Made by a program: the position numbers and the translations under genes. Under the pieces are notes generated by a model. It was not told the DNA's origin. It did not search any database and saw only the letters and a list, made by a program, of their open reading frames with translations. Positions 33,073 to 45,697 of a stretch of 64,000 nt of DNA are shown in pieces; within the stretch, counting starts at the first letter, position 1; every line of letters begins with the position of its first letter. Location: the NCBI GenBank assembly GCA_004194705.1, contig SADC01000443.1:54059-118058 (forward strand). The letters are read 5' to 3'. Source of the stretch: Ditylenchus dipsaci (lineage: Eukaryota > Nematoda > Chromadorea > Rhabditida > Anguinidae).

Positions 33073-36000
33073 CAGTGTTTTCGAAACTCACATTCACACT
33101 CACACTCACAGTGTGATCTCACGTCACACCCTCACAGTCACACTCACACTTGATGTGAGTGTGACTTTGACAAAAACTCGCACTCACATGAGGTGTGAGT
33201 GTGACTGTGAGTGTGAGTTTAGGTGTGATGTGAGTGTGAGGCTCACTGTGAGGTGAGTGTGAGTGTGATATTATTCGGTGTGAGACTCACTGTGAGGTGA
33301 GTGTGAGTTTGAACTGTAGTCTCACTGTGAAATTCGAAATTTGCTGTGAGTTTACGAATCTTATGCTGACTAGCTGCTCAGAGTACTTTTTTTGTGTACA
33401 TTTTGGGCTTCAATTCATTTCACGTCTTTTTAAGTTGATTTTTTGTTCATAGATGTCGTCGCTCAACTCTGAAGGATCGCAAAGCGCAAGTGCTAAAAAG
33501 CGTCGTCATGAACCGATTTGGGACAACTTTCGCAAAACAGTGGAGGCCAGTGGCGAAATAAAATGGAAGTGCACCGAATGTGGAGATGTAATTTTTGTTG
33601 TTGTAGGTTTTGGCTAATCATTGTTTCTTCAGCAACTTAGCAACCATAAAACATCGGTTTCTCGCACTGGGAGTCCAAGCACAAGGATAAAGCAGCAAGC
33701 AGCGGTGAAAATTGGATCAAGAAATCCTGAAGGTGACATTCTGTCTAAAAAAAGGTGAGGATTCAACATTTTTAGTACGAAATATGATATACTATCTTAG
33801 ATCTGTACAAATACAAAATGCTCTATCGGATGTTGTTGCAATTCCATGCTTGTCAATAAACTTGTTGAGGCATCCTCTGTTTCAGAGACTCTTCCATGCG
33901 TTGAACTCAAAGATTCAGGTATTTTCGCGTCTTACTTGTTCCATAATTGTTTGTCTTCAGATCCCAACTAGCTTCTGCACATTGAAAGGTCTGCTCAATG
34001 ATCGCTGTGAAAAAGTGCAAATGCAACTAAAAGATGATCTCAAGAAGATGCCTCAGAGATGCTCGATTACTTGCGACGTGTGACAAGGGATTGAACAATT
34101 CTTATCTTGGTAAAATTTTCATTTTCAAAGCGTGGAAGATGTTAGACTTTTTCGTGCGTTAAGCAGTGACACTTCATTATTGTGACCAGTCAGCTGTTCT
34201 CAGACGAGTTTTTCTTGGCCTCAGCAAGCTGACCAGCTCCCATTCAGGAGATTTGATCCGACGTGAAACAGAAATTATTCTCGACAACTACCGCGTTCTT
34301 CTGCGAAAGGTCTTCAAGGTGGTCACAGATGGTGGTAGCAATATGGTCAAGGGTTTTCGAGATATTATTTCAAGTAAGATTCAATATGATGTTGAAAAAG
34401 TTATAAAAGTTATTAGTTGATGTGTGTCTTCAATGGCTCGATGAAGGAGAGTGCGGAAATGACGAAGAAGATGAAGAAGAGTACCAGTGCAATAATTCCT
34501 CGACCTAAGTATCCAGTAGGTTACAAGACTTACGAATTTTCATTACGAATCGATTCACCTTAGGTCCGCTTTCCCCTACGTGTTGGCTGTTTTGCACACG
34601 CTCTTCAGTTGGTGATAATGTCGATGTTCAAGAAGAATTTCGCTACTCATTCTGGCTATCAAACTTTTTGTGCTCTCACCAATCAATTCAGACACTCTAC
34701 AACTGCCAAGGAGGTATGTCTTTTAGTGTGATAAGTCAACTGTCCGTAACTTCAACTGTATTCCAGGAGCTGAAAAACGCTTGCGGAAAGCAAATCCTGC
34801 TTTCCTCTAGTACCAGATGGGCATCGCAAATAGTGGCAATTGGTCGATTTTTGAAGTCAAAGAATACCTGTCCGAAATAGCTAAGTCAAAGAATTGGGAA
34901 TATCCTACAGAGTCAGAAATAAAAGTAAGTTCCGAAACAGTTTTTTCACGTGATAAAAACAAGGTTTAAGTTTTTGCAAGACTCGTATAACTTGATGAAG
35001 ATATTTGTGGATGTCTTGCGACGAGTCCAGTGTGAGAAAACTGTAACCATTTCTCGTTGCTATGGCTACTTAAAAGCGATTAACAAGTCCGTGGAAAAAT
35101 TGAAGGTTATTTTTTCTTCTGTGGTGCTTCCGGTGCTTAACGTATTAATATAGAGCAGTAACTCTCGGCCTGAAATCGCTCTACAACTCAAAGTTCTTCT
35201 CGATTCTCGGTTGATCATATTATCAACAGTGAGTCTTCCAAGTTCGATCCTATTTTCTTTATGGCAACTGCGCTTGATCCGATTATGGATACGGTAAGCA
35301 AAGTTTTCAAAACAACTTAGGTAACTGTGGACTGGTATTTGAGGAAGCAAGAGCGATTGCCATCTTCGCCTTGGAGGTTTTAACTATTCCGGCTACAAGT
35401 GCACCTATTGAGCGTATCTTTTCTCAGGCGGGTCTGGCAACAACAGCTCACAGAAACAAAACATCCTTTGATTTATTAAATTCACAGCTTGTTGTTTACT
35501 GTAATAGCTTTGTCACGATGTTTGATGTTGTATGAGATAAATCAATGAAATCTGGTTGCTTATCTTATTCATCCGGCTTTTAAAGGTATTGTGGCTTTTC
35601 CTTTAGGTTTTTGGCTTGTGTTCAGACACAGAGCAGGTTAACGTAGATTATTACGTACTCTAAAATGTTTCTCGGCAACTTTGAGTTTGTCCTAGAATTA
35701 AGAATAGCCTGCGAGTAGGCACAAACCGAAAATGACACAAAAGATACAAATTTCAAAAAGTGCACGGAGAAAAGAGTCTGAGTGATGATAGCAGACAGAG
35801 GATCGTAAACTCACAGCAAATTTCGAATTTCACAGTGAGACTACAGTTTAAACTCACACTCACCTCACAGTGAGTCTCACGCCGAATATATCACACTCAC
35901 ACTCACCTCACAGTGAGCCTCACCTCACATCACACCTAAACTCACACTCACAGTCACACTCACACCTCATGTGAGTGCGAGTTTTTGTCAAAGTCACACT

Positions 36001-36104
36001 CACATCAAGTGTGAGTGTGACTGTGAGTGTGAGTTTAGGTGTGTGTAGATGTGAGGCTCACTGTGAGGTGAGTGTGAGTGTGAATGTGAGTTTCGAAAAC
36101 ACTG
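33073..36104 (+). mobile_element. hAT transposon, right arm only
   Basis: A 3032-bp element has ends CAGTGTTTTCGAAACTCACA and the complementary GTGAGTTTCGAAAACACTG, an 8-bp target duplication GTGATGGC, and long subterminal arrays of TCACACTCACAGTGAG-type repeats at both ends (33085-33360 and 35810-36090). Subterminal repeat arrays are common transposase-binding regions in hAT elements. The left arm has an empty site near 21360. The element is complete in structure and carries a broken transposase gene. Confidence 0.92.
33453..35535 (+). CDS. hAT transposase with BED finger, multi-exon, frameshifted
   Basis: It begins MSSLNSEGSQSASAKKRRHE. A BED-type finger follows (WDNFRKT ... KWKCTECGD, then HWESKHKD after an intron and a one-base correction). 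Middle motifs include LRHPLFQRLFHALNSKIQ, ITCDV, VLRRVFLGLSKL and the catalytic-region VVTDGGSNMVKGF, then VGCFAHALQLV with a Cys/His pair. The C-terminal dimerisation domain is LEVLTIPATSAPIERIFSQA then GLATTAHRNKTSF, ending at TGA. At least seven short introns separate the exons. Several single-base shifts interrupt the frame, so activity cannot be judged. Confidence 0.8.
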
Positions 36105-36284
36105 GTGATGGCTCATTCGAAAGCCCTTAGTGTAAGGAATATTTTGGTTTTAAATATGCAAAGGCTAAAGAGAAAAAAATTCGATGAGGAACACGAAATA
36201 AAAAATAGTTTGAAATCGACCATTTTTGAAAATTTTGCCATTTTTTATTTGGCGCCAAATTTTCCTAACATACTAAAATTCGAA

Positions 36285-38140
36285 TTGGCTGTAACTGAAA
36301 TGCACCCTCTAAAGTCTGAATTTCGCCCTCTAATTATTTTTTTTCACCCTCTAATTCAAATTTCGGTCAAAATACTGAATTTCGCCCTCTAATTTCTGAA
36401 TTTCACCCTCTAATTTCTAAATTTCGTCAGCTAATCATTTGTTCGCTGATTTTTTGTTTATGAAGTTATATTTTCCTTCCTCTATGTACGATCTGAGGTC
36501 AAAGAGGCATAAAAGCAACGACCGAATCAGTGGTTCAAATTTTTACAAAAAAATATTGAATTTCATCAGTAAATTACTGAATTTCAGAAGTTTGTAGTTT
36601 AATTTCAAAGAAACTTAATTTTGATAATATTTTTCCAGATAGCCCGGCTCCGATACTGGCCGTGCCATCCCTGTATGTGAATTCAAAATCTTAGCCTAGA
36701 CTGCATCCTCCATTTATTCATGCCTTTTGAGCAGAAACAGCTATAAACAGCAATAAAAACAATAACAACAGCAGAAATAACAACAACCTTGATAAATCAT
36801 GTTCTCTCTAATGCATGTCCTACTTTTCGCTTTCGTCCTCTCTTTTGTCTTTCCTCCAGTGGCTGCGGCAAAGGATCAATAAGGTTTTCAGACTCTATTA
36901 TCATTAGAGAGTGCTTGCAAACTTCGTCTTTGATTCCAATTGGACACGTGCAGGATATATAGCCTTCAAAGCAAGATGACTTCTTCATTGTCTAGAATGA
37001 CGAACGCAACATCTTGTATTGAGCCCAATTGGTGTAGACAACCCTCTGTTTTCTGAACGCGTTGCTCCTTTTAATTCTTACCAGAGCTTTTTTAAACCCT
37101 CAGCGTTCCCTTGTAGCTGCTAGCACCAATTAACCAGATATATTCATTTGCATATTGGAAATACAGAGAAGGTCGCTTTTCTTTCTTAGACTCTCCATAG
37201 ATTTGCGGATGTTGCAATTGAGGCTTCTGGGAACAGTTGGCACCCGTAGCGGCTCCTGAAGTATATGATAAAAGTATGAAGTACAATTACCAAAAAGGTA
37301 CCTTTCTTTGTGGATCTATGCTCCGATCCCGCATATATTGCTCAACCAGAGCTTTACCAACTTTTCTGATTCTGTATTTGCTTGATTGTGGGTAACTGAA
37401 GCCCGGAAACACACGGTTCAGTCTGAAATAGTGATTTCATTTAACTGATGACTTGACTGAATTACCTGAAGTTTTTGCTGAATCATCCTGGCAGTCATTC
37501 CTCTGCATGGTTCATCCTTTTCATTGATGCTGTTCTTGATGGGACTGCTCAATCCATTGTCCTTCAAGCTTTTGTGATCGTGCACACCTGTTGTTTGAAT
37601 CAATGCCAGGGATGGCGCAGAGAGATCTTTTCCGTAACGAATTCGCATATTTGCTTCGCACTGAAAATTTCCTGGGCGATTTTTCTTGGAATGATCACAG
37701 TAGAAGATTTGGTTGGCATACTTAAAGGTTTCACTGCTGTAATGGCTAAAAGGCAGGTATCCGATACATCTCAATTCAACCTCAATCACTTACTATATCC
37801 AAAGCTCTTTGTTTTCGGTCAGCCATTGATCAGCATCTTCCTTGCTCTTGCACACCAACACTGTTGTCCATTTGCGAGCTAGTCCTCGCTTCTTTACTTG
37901 AATAGCTTGTGATTGCATCTGAAAGAAGAAAAAAACAACATGAGAAATAAAAAAAACTAATTAGCTGACGAAATTTAGAATTAGAGGGTGAAATTCAGAA
38001 ATTAGAGGGCGAAATTCAGTATTTTGATCGAAATTTGAATAAGAGGGTGAAAAAAAATAATTAGAGGTCGAAATTCAGACTTTTGAGGTGGAATTCAATT
38101 TGAGCCAATTCGAATTTTGAAACACTGTGCCCGGGCGCCA
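36285..38140. mobile_element. MULE-like element with tandem-repeat termini (right-arm copy)
   Basis: Inverted counterpart of 19345-21195. The left terminal block (36285-36440) carries CTGAATTTCGCCCTCTAATT-type units and the right block (37960-38135) is the complement. Confidence 0.6.
36797..37918 (-). CDS. MULE-derived zinc + SWIM protein (right-arm copy)
   Basis: Counterpart of 19553-20673. Exon 2 is longer in frame here: a stretch from SHYSSETFKYANQIFYCDHS through QCEANMRIRYGKD to RGMTARMIQQKLQ is uninterrupted, which fixes the reading of the N-terminal Cys/His region. The C-terminal SWIM exon (ISCTCPIGIKDEVCKHSLMI) is identical to the left copy. It also lacks a DDE domain. Confidence 0.6.
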
Positions 38141-38251
38141 CTACACTACCTGAGTTTCCAACCTGGGTACAGCAAAACCAAGTGGTCTTCCAAGTGGTCA
38201 TCCAGTATAACTGAGGTTAAATTATAAATAAAAAATACATACATTACATTA

Positions 38252-38536
38252 CAGTCAAACCTCTATATAACGGCACCCTAGGGACCGCAAAAAAGTGCGT
38301 TATATAGAAGGTGCCGTTATATAGAAGGTTTACTTTGACTAATTTTAGTCTAACCCAACCAAATTGGTCTTAGTTTGGGTGCCGTTATATAGAGGGTGCC
38401 GTTATATAGAGGTGCCGTTATATAGAAGGTTTACTTTGACTAAATTTTAGTCTAACCCAACCAAATTGGTCTTATTTGGTGTGTTATATAGAGGGTGCCG
38501 CTATATAGAGGTGCCGTTATATATAGAGTTTGACTG
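38252..38536. mobile_element. pogo/Tigger-like MITE (mirror)
   Basis: Inverted counterpart of 18927-19216, with ends CAGTCAAACCTCTATATAAC and TATATAGAGTTTGACTG, TA-flanked. Confidence 0.75.
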
Positions 38537-38574
38537 TACCTAATATAAGATAAGGTCGACTTACCAAACCCGTA

Positions 38575-38705
38575 CTTTCTATATGAACCGGGAACAAATG
38601 TCCTTTTTATACGAGCCGGGAACAGTCGATCATCGGAACAAACGGTCACCGGGAACAAACGGTCATTTTACACAGGCCGGGAACAAGTGTCCTTTTTATA
38701 TGAGT
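38575..38705. repeat. CCGGGAACAAA repeat block (mirror)
   Basis: Repeated CCGGGAACAAATG/ACGGTCA motifs, inverted counterpart of 18755-18900. Confidence 0.6.
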
Positions 38706-38801
38706 TCATTTTGCCGCTGTCCTGCATGGGAAGGGTGTAATTTAAACATAAGACTGCACCAAGATAATTGAGGTAACCGAGGTAGATGTTGTGCTCTGCT
38801 T

Positions 38802-39076
38802 ATGGAGGATAGAACCGCCGAGACCAATGATAATTTTGTAATGGCTTGTGTGGACGAGAATACAGTTTTGGGTTTCGGATGAGTGGCCAGCTCATAAAAC
38901 TTTTGAAGAACCATTTGGCAAATAATTATGACTATTATCTAACTTCACATAACATGGTCAAACACAAAGAGACTTTACTTTATTTACTTTGCCAGATAAT
39001 ACTCAGTTTGGAATCCATACAAATAAGCAGGAGGAAATCCATGCACATTTTAAACACAAATGAAATATATGTTTAG
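38802..39076 (+). pseudogene. Possible transposase fragment (mirror)
   Basis: Counterpart of 18387-18659. The frame is lost in the middle (one extra G near 38872) and resumes as LLKNHLANNYDYYLTSHNMV. Confidence 0.3.
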
Positions 39077-41207
39077 AACCTCTGTGAATCATACGGATAT
39101 GTTTGTGAGTCTGGATTTAAATTGAATTGTACTGCTGAAATTTGCATGTGTTTGATGCTTTTCTTGATTATATCTCCATTTAAATTTTCTACAGCCGAAA
39201 TTATGTAATAATACAAACTTTCAAACTGTAAATAAGAATTTTAACAAGTAAAAGTTTAATGTGTAAAAAACAATCAGCCTTTATTTTGCAAAAATTGGCC
39301 CTGTTTTGTTCCTTCCCCTTCCAATACAGCCCATGATCCCTTTAAATTGCTTTTTCGGTCCTATATGGCAAAATTATTATAGGTTTTTGGACACTCCTAA
39401 AAAAGTCGATTTGGGGGGGGGGGGGGGTATGAAGGCTTGGGGGCTTGGAGTTGAGATGCGCACACACACATACCTTAGACACAATCACTCGAAAACGCAA
39501 TTTAAATGAAAATGCATACCGGAGTTCATTTATGCGGTAGGTCCCTGCAAGGAAAGTATGCTCAAACACTCTTTTTTTCTCTAAGAAACACTACTAGGAC
39601 GCTACTGTCATATAGCTAATACCGTATTTTCTGTATTAATAAGCCACTCTCTAATAATTAGCCCCCCTCGACTTTGAGGACTTATATCTCATAGCAGAGT
39701 AAATATTTGCTAAGCTGTTCAATGCATTTTCTAACTCTCACGAGCTCTATCGATTCCACTTTTCAGATTTCGGTTGACCACCCAAAAATTTCGAAATCGA
39801 CCTCCAATTTTGCCGAATTTCGAGGGGTTGAAAAATAATTAGCCATGGCTTATTAATAGAGAATTAAATTATAAATGATTTCAGAAAAAAGTTGCAAAAA
39901 AATTATTGGGGGATATGACAGTAGGTCGATTTTTTGGGTGGGGGTGGTATATTACAGTAGCGTTTTTTTTTTGGGGAGGGGGGGTATATTACAGTAGCGC
40001 CCATTTTTCCATAAAGCAACTGCAGTTTTGCTGGACGTCATATCGTATTTCCTCGGATAAAATCCCCTCCTATCATAAGACCCCCTCTAATTTAAGCATC
40101 CCTTAGAAGCCATCCAAAATATACAAGCCCCCTGTAGAAGCTATCCAAAATATAATCCCCAATGTTTTTATTAGAGGAACTACGGTATGTACTAACCAAA
40201 CCAAGTGGTCATCCAGTCGGATCAAAACTTTTTTTAGTCACCAAATTGCAGAAGCAGAAATAAAAATTAAAAACTAAAGCGGGTGCAACGAAAAAAACGG
40301 CGTGACAAGGAATGGAGCGTAGGCGTTTCGTAACTTTTGGGTAATGCGGGAATTCAAATATTTTTTTCATTTTCGCTTATTCTGCATTATGTAAGACATT
40401 TTTTAGTCCCGGCTAACATGCGCTAGCCTACCCTTAGCCTAAGCCTAAGTTAGAAAAAATTAAAAAATCTGTGATAAACAGCAAAAAAAGAAAAAAATAT
40501 TTGAATTCCCGCATTACACAAAAGTTACGTAACGCACCAATGCCACAAGGAATGGCACAACAGAGAACAGTCTGAAAATTTGAAAAAAAGAGGAAAGTTG
40601 TTTTTGTTTGGGACTCCAGAATTTTTTTAAACACAAAAAAAAATTAAACGCTCATTTTAGTTGGAAAATAAAGGCCCCTCTCTAATAAAGACCCTCCCCC
40701 CATCCGAGTGGGGTTGAAAAATAAGGAGTTGGGAAAACTCGGCACTGAAAACTCGGCACCAGAAAACTCGGCACCGGAAAACTCGCACCGGAAAACTCGG
40801 CACCGGCAAACATAAACTAAACTTAAAGCGAACTTAGGAAATCGTGGACAGCAACCTGATGAAGAGAGTAATTAGACTTATTTCAGTAAAGCCTCGTATT
40901 CAATTATCGGATTTTCCCTTCACTCTCACTCTCAGTGTGTGCCCACAAGGAAAAAGTTGCCTCTCAGTCTTACTTCACTCTTACTTTCACTCAAAATTTC
41001 GCGGGAATTTGAATTTTTTAGTCTGAACCAACCAAACCAAGTGGTCGTCCACTTGGATCAAAAACTTTTTTTACGATTTTCATGTTCCAAAAACTGTTTT
41101 CTGAACTGATTCAAGCATGCTGAAATTGGTTCGATAGTGGTAAAATGCCGTTTTGTAGGGTATTTTTTGAGTTTTGGTAAAAATCAATTATTTCCCATAC
41201 TCAAAAA
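39077..41207. other. Repeat-rich stretch, no gene
   Basis: It mirrors 16430-18386. It contains an ACCGTATTTTCTGT-family element at about 39620-39870, another at about 40045-40195, inverted GTAATGCGGGAATTC blocks at 40345 and 40500, a CTCGGCACCGGAAAA repeat (40740-40805), and the start of an AAGTGGTCGTCCACTTGG foldback copy at 41040. Confidence 0.55.
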
Positions 41208-41621
41208 GGTTAAAATTGAAAACACCCGTCAAAATGTATAAATCTCCCGTCAAATTTTTAAAAACTTTTTGTTTTCGGTGTTAACTTCTCAATTTTTTCA
41301 TTTTTTGTGCACCAGCATGTAGCCCTGAATCTCTAGTTTCTGATGAGCTATCAATTGGCTGAGTACAGTATTGAAAAGTGGGAGAACAATTCATTTTGAA
41401 AAAATAGGTGTAGTTTGCAACTCTTCTCCTAATTTTTGATATTGTATTCAGCCAGTTGATGGCTCATCAGAAACTAGAGATTCAGGGCTACATGCTGGTG
41501 CAAAGCAATAAAAAAATTGAGCAGTTAACACGAAGAACAAAAAGTTTTAAAAATTTGACGGGAGATTTCTATATTTTGACGTGAGATTTACACATTTTGA
41601 CGGGTGTTTTCACCTTCAGCC
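41208..41621. mobile_element. Small foldback element with 9-bp duplication, right arm only
   Basis: The termini are GGTTAAAATTGAAAACACCC and the complement of GGCTGAAGGTGAAAACACCC, flanked by ACTCAAAAA on both sides (41199-41207 and 41622-41630). The arms contain TGACGGGAGATTTATACATT-like tandem units. It sits inside a copy of the AAGTGGTC foldback family. Confidence 0.75.
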
Positions 41622-41630
41622 ACTCAAAAA

Positions 41631-42080
41631 ATACTCTAAAAACCTTATTTTACTATTATCAAACCGTCTTCAGCGTGTCCGGATTAGTCCAGAAATAGAA
41701 ATCCAGACTACCTGGGTACAACAAAACCAAATGATCATCCACTTGTATCACAAATTTACTTACGTTTTTCATGTTCCAAAACCTGTTTTCTGGACTGATT
41801 CGGACATGCTGAAGATGGTTTTATAATAGTGAAATAAAGTTTTGTATGGTATTTTTCGAGTATTGTGATACAATTGATTTTAATAAAACTCGATCTTACC
41901 AAAACTTGAAAAACACCCGAGAAAACGGCGTTTTACCACTATTAAACCATCTTCAGCATGCCCGAATTAGTCCAGAAAACAGGTTTTGGAAACCGAATAA
42001 GTAAAAAAAATTACTCCAAGTGGACGACCACTTGGTTTGGTTGGACTAAAAAATTCAAATTCCCGCGAAATTTTCTCAAA
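41631..42080. mobile_element. AAGTGGTC foldback family, remaining part
   Basis: CCAAAACCTGTTTTCTGGAC, GACATGCTGAAGATGGTTTT and the inverted CCATCTTCAGCATGCCCGAA / AACAGGTTTTGGAA are visible, ending in GTGGACGACCACTTGG. The left arm retains only about 110 bp of this block. Confidence 0.6.
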
Positions 42081-42349
42081 ACCGAGGTTGATGGTTCGAA
42101 CCCCTATGGATGCAAAGAATACTGTCCAGGTTTTCGGATACTGTCCAGGTGGGTTAATACTATCCAGGTGGTTTGGATACGACAGCACCCAAGTGCACCA
42201 CGACAATACCAAGGGTATATGGCCGCTTCGTGGCCAAAGACCAGCAGACTGCACATTGCAATGCATTGGGGTAAAAATCAAAGGAACCGAAGTTCATATC
42301 CATGAAAGTTTAGATCAATTTCTTCGATTAGACCAACAGCAGCTTCTAA

Positions 42350-42460
42350 TTCAATTCGGTGCCGAGTTTTCTGGTGCCGAGTTTTCCGGTGCCGAGTTCT
42401 CGGTGCCGAGTTTTCTGGTGCCGAGTTTTCGGTGCCGTGTTTTCCCGTGCGAGTTTTCCC
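42350..42460. repeat. CGGTGCCGAGTTTTC tandem repeat
   Basis: About seven copies of a 15-16 bp unit GGTGCCGAGTTTTCT. The same unit occurs at 40740-40805 (complement) and 16635-16710. Confidence 0.7.
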
Positions 42461-42516
42461 GGCACCGAAAAATAAAGGCCCTTGGGCTTTGATAGAGAAT
42501 ATACGGTAAGTGGATA

Positions 42517-42586
42517 CATTCAACCCTAGATTTGACGTTACCCCTGGGGATCGGCCTTAGGATGACGTAAAATCGAGGGTTGACTG
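42517..42586. mobile_element. Miniature pogo-like element (mirror)
   Basis: Inverted counterpart of 16138-16206; CATTCAACCCTAGATTTGAC to AAAATCGAGGGTTGACTG, TA-flanked. Confidence 0.6.
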
Positions 42587-42689
42587 TATGCATTTCGATT
42601 AGATGTGTGATTTCATAGCCTAGTCAACGTTCAAAATCTTCATATCATTGCGAGGATGAATGAATAAATGAATGTGACTTAAAAAAATC

Positions 42690-42913
42690 GGAGCAAATAT
42701 AGTATACCCACCCCACTGAACTATAGTATACCCACCCCAGAAATTCGCCTTGGTCCCCCAAGCTGATTTTTTTTCACAAATTTTTTTTTACAAATTTTTT
42801 TTTACAAATTTTTTGCAAAAAAAAATTTGTAAAAAAATCAGCTTGGGGACCAAGGCAAATTTCTGGGGTGGGTATACTATAGTTCAGTGGGGTGGGTATA
42901 CTTAAGTTTAGCC
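42690..42913. mobile_element. hAT-like MITE, right arm only
   Basis: The ends are GGAGCAAATATAGTATACCC and the complement of GGCTAAACTTAAGTATACCC, with a perfect 8-bp duplication AAAAAATC (42682-42689 and 42914-42921). The arms include CCCACCCCAGAAATTCGCCT and its inverse around an AAATTTTTTTTTA core. The left arm at about 16030 has an empty site. Confidence 0.85.
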
Positions 42914-43009
42914 AAAAAATCAATATTGAGCACACAAAAAGCGATACATGCTAGCTCATGCCGATTCAGTTGGTGAATTCAAGAAAATGGTTAACAGCAT
43001 GCTTCTCAA

Positions 43010-43510
43010 AACCTACAAATTTGTAGAGACCTACAAGACCTCCAAAATACCTACAAAAATTTTCTTAAGTATTTTCCTCTAATAAGCGCACTGGGCGCTT
43101 ATTTTTTGGATCCCCAAAAATCGGAAAATTTGGAATTCGATTTCGAGATTTTTGAGTGCTCAATTGAAATCCAAAAAGTGGAATCGGACGAGTTCGTGGC
43201 AGTTAAGAAAACGTATGAAACAGCTTTGCAAATATTGCTTCTAAACTGAGATCCAGACCCTCAAAGTCGAGGCGGGGGCGCTTATTAGAGGAAATACGGT
43301 ATCTTCTTTTGTCTTTTTATCTGTACTTTTACCAAAAACTTTTTTGCGGTAAAAAAGTAAAGATGTAGCGCTGAAGCTTCTGCACAACTTTACTTTTTAC
43401 TATGAAAAAACTTTTCGGTAAAAGTACAGATAAAAAGACAAAAGAAGATAGGAAAATTTTGTAGGTATTTTGTAGGTCTTTTAGGTCTCTACAATTTGTA
43501 GGTTTTGAGA
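43010..43510. mobile_element. Foldback element with nested ACCGTATTTT MITE (mirror)
   Basis: Inverted counterpart of 15450-15950. The nested MITE spans about 43065-43302, so its insertion predates the arm duplication. Confidence 0.65.
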
Positions 43511-44142
43511 ACCATGGTTAAAGGCCATCGCCGTCCCCGACAACGGTTGTCCCCCGCCAATTCAAAAAAAAATCCTAATCATTGAGCTTCTGTACGGATT
43601 TTTCAACTTGGTTTATAACACAACTAGACCTAAAATTAAATTCTAGGCCTTGTTTTGTTAGAAATCGAGCTGAAAAAATCCGTACAGAAGTTCAATGATT
43701 AGGCGATAAATTTTAATTGGCGGACAATTCAAAACAGGTGGCAATGGCCCTTTAACAGGTCAAAATATCTGTTATGGACGAATGACTATATGCAACAAAA
43801 TTTTGGGCGCGGCGAAATTTTATCTGCGTCCGACTGCCAGATGCTTTTGAATCCAATGAAAAAACTGGTAGATTTTCACTAGCTTCTTTTTATTCCACTA
43901 ATGAACCAGTGGATTTCCATTAAATTTCACAACATTCGAACATTTCAACGGCACACAATGGTTTTTCATTGGCTGCAAAGCTTTCACAAAAAAGCGGGTC
44001 GCAATAAAATGTCACAATACAACGGTACCCCAGACAATAAAAATATCTTTATTGATGAAGTAAATGGCTTGCAACAGTGTTCATAAGGTTCAATAGAATA
44101 TGTGATGCGGAATATGGAAGACTATAGTAGCTTTGCTCTTTG

Positions 44143-45697
44143 CTAATTGATCTGATAACTTGGCTGGACACTAGAACTGCACGAAGCAATAGGTACTGAA
44201 GAAAATCAAGAACTAATCAAAATGAAACAGAAACGCAATACCAATCGCATGCTCCTCCTCAGTCTTAACACAGGCCTTGATGGAGCTTAGGATCGCTTTA
44301 ACGCAAGCTATTGTTGTCTCCGAATCGCACAAACGATCTTTGGCCAATTTACTGTCCTTATTCAATCCATTTCTGTTGAGAACGCCAACAATTTCCGATA
44401 GCATTTCAAACTTCTCGTCAGAGGTCATTTCTTCCACTAAAATTTGACTACTCAGTACAGGTGAAAAAGCTGTTGATTACCTTTCCAGCCAAACTTGAAT
44501 TCTAATTCTCGGAAAGCATCTGCATCCTTCATTGCTGAAAAAAATTACATAAAACTGAAAAACGAAAAAAATTCGCATTCAGTACCAATCAGTAACTTAG
44601 TGCGTTGCAGCTCAGCTTCCAGCTTTTTTAGATTAATATCGATAACTTTCTGGCAACTTTCTTTTCAAATTGCATTGTCGTCATGGTTTTCTCCAAACAC
44701 ATTGCTGCCTTGGTACTTTGCACATCTGAGGCGGTCGGACACTGATAGCGACCTGAGATAAACGAACTTCTTCATCTAAACAGAAGAAATATGTTTACTA
44801 ATAAAACACAGATATCCCACCATTTTGACTTTGAAGGCCAGAACTGTTAGACTCAGAAATACCTTTAACAATTAAAGAAATTATTAAGAACATGGTACAT
44901 ACAAATTAGTACCCAATGAGCAAATGTGTTTGAGCTCTGTCTTCACAGAATTCCGCATGCAATTGAGAGTAGTTTTCACAGCCGACATAGAATTTTGGCA
45001 GTTGAGCAAACGACTCTCCGCCAGATCACCATCATCCTCTAAGCCATGCAAGTAGAGTTGTCCAACTATCTTTTCTAGCAGTTCATACTTCATATCCAAA
45101 GACAATTCTGTGACTGAAGCTTGATCGATTAGTTTGGACTGAAAAAAAGGACTGCTTACGATTCCATCCAAACGCCCATCCGAAGTTTTGAGTAGAACCA
45201 GGGAACTTTTGTTCTGCAAACGGGCTAACGTTAAGATTTAAAAATTAATATCCATTACCGAGCAGCATTGAACTACGTTTATCTCAGACTTAAGTTTCTG
45301 ATCGAAGCATTCTAAGACATTGAGGCAGGCAGTGCACTCTTCAACCAGAAATCCCCACTGAATATTAGCCTGCTTGACTTGATCGCTGCTTCCGAAGTGG
45401 CGCACTTTGTTTACAGATTTTCCGAAATCTCGAAATACATCTTGCAGGAAGAATTCATCTAGGATAGATACATTTTAGGGGTAAAATAGCCGTTATATTG
45501 AATAGGTCAACGTGGAAAGCTACAACAAAACCAACTTTTTCCAAATTATATTGCAGCCAAAGCCAGCGCTTTTCTGCTACAAGTATTATTTGATGATTGA
45601 ATATGGTGTTCATCGTAGCAGAAAGGGTGATCAATTTGTGACACCCAGCTGGATCTATGAATCCAACAATGTCGAAATAAGTTTCAGCAGCAATCAT
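44143..45697 (-). CDS. F-box-like protein C, inverted twin of B
   Basis: Nine exons mirror gene B, starting at the ATG 45697 and ending at the TAG 44143-44145. The F-box segment differs from A and B at four positions (GFIDPAGCHK against GFMDLAECHN), while later exons match B closely: module 1 KYELLEKIVGQLYLHGLEDD in frame and module 2 KFEMLSEIVGVLNRNGLNKD in frame. Exon 5 is 42 nt and in frame here, against 41 in B. One base is missing in exon 2 near 45430 and a few near 44640-44740. The conserved AG acceptor lies 45-50 bases upstream of the ATG as in A and B. Probable role as in A: an SCF-type substrate adaptor with an uncharacterised C-terminal module. Confidence 0.75.

Noticed and set aside
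33080..33360. CRISPR-like regular repeats (TCACAC/GTGAGT)
   Set aside because: There are no unique spacers of constant length; the repeats are the subterminal array of a hAT element in an animal genome.
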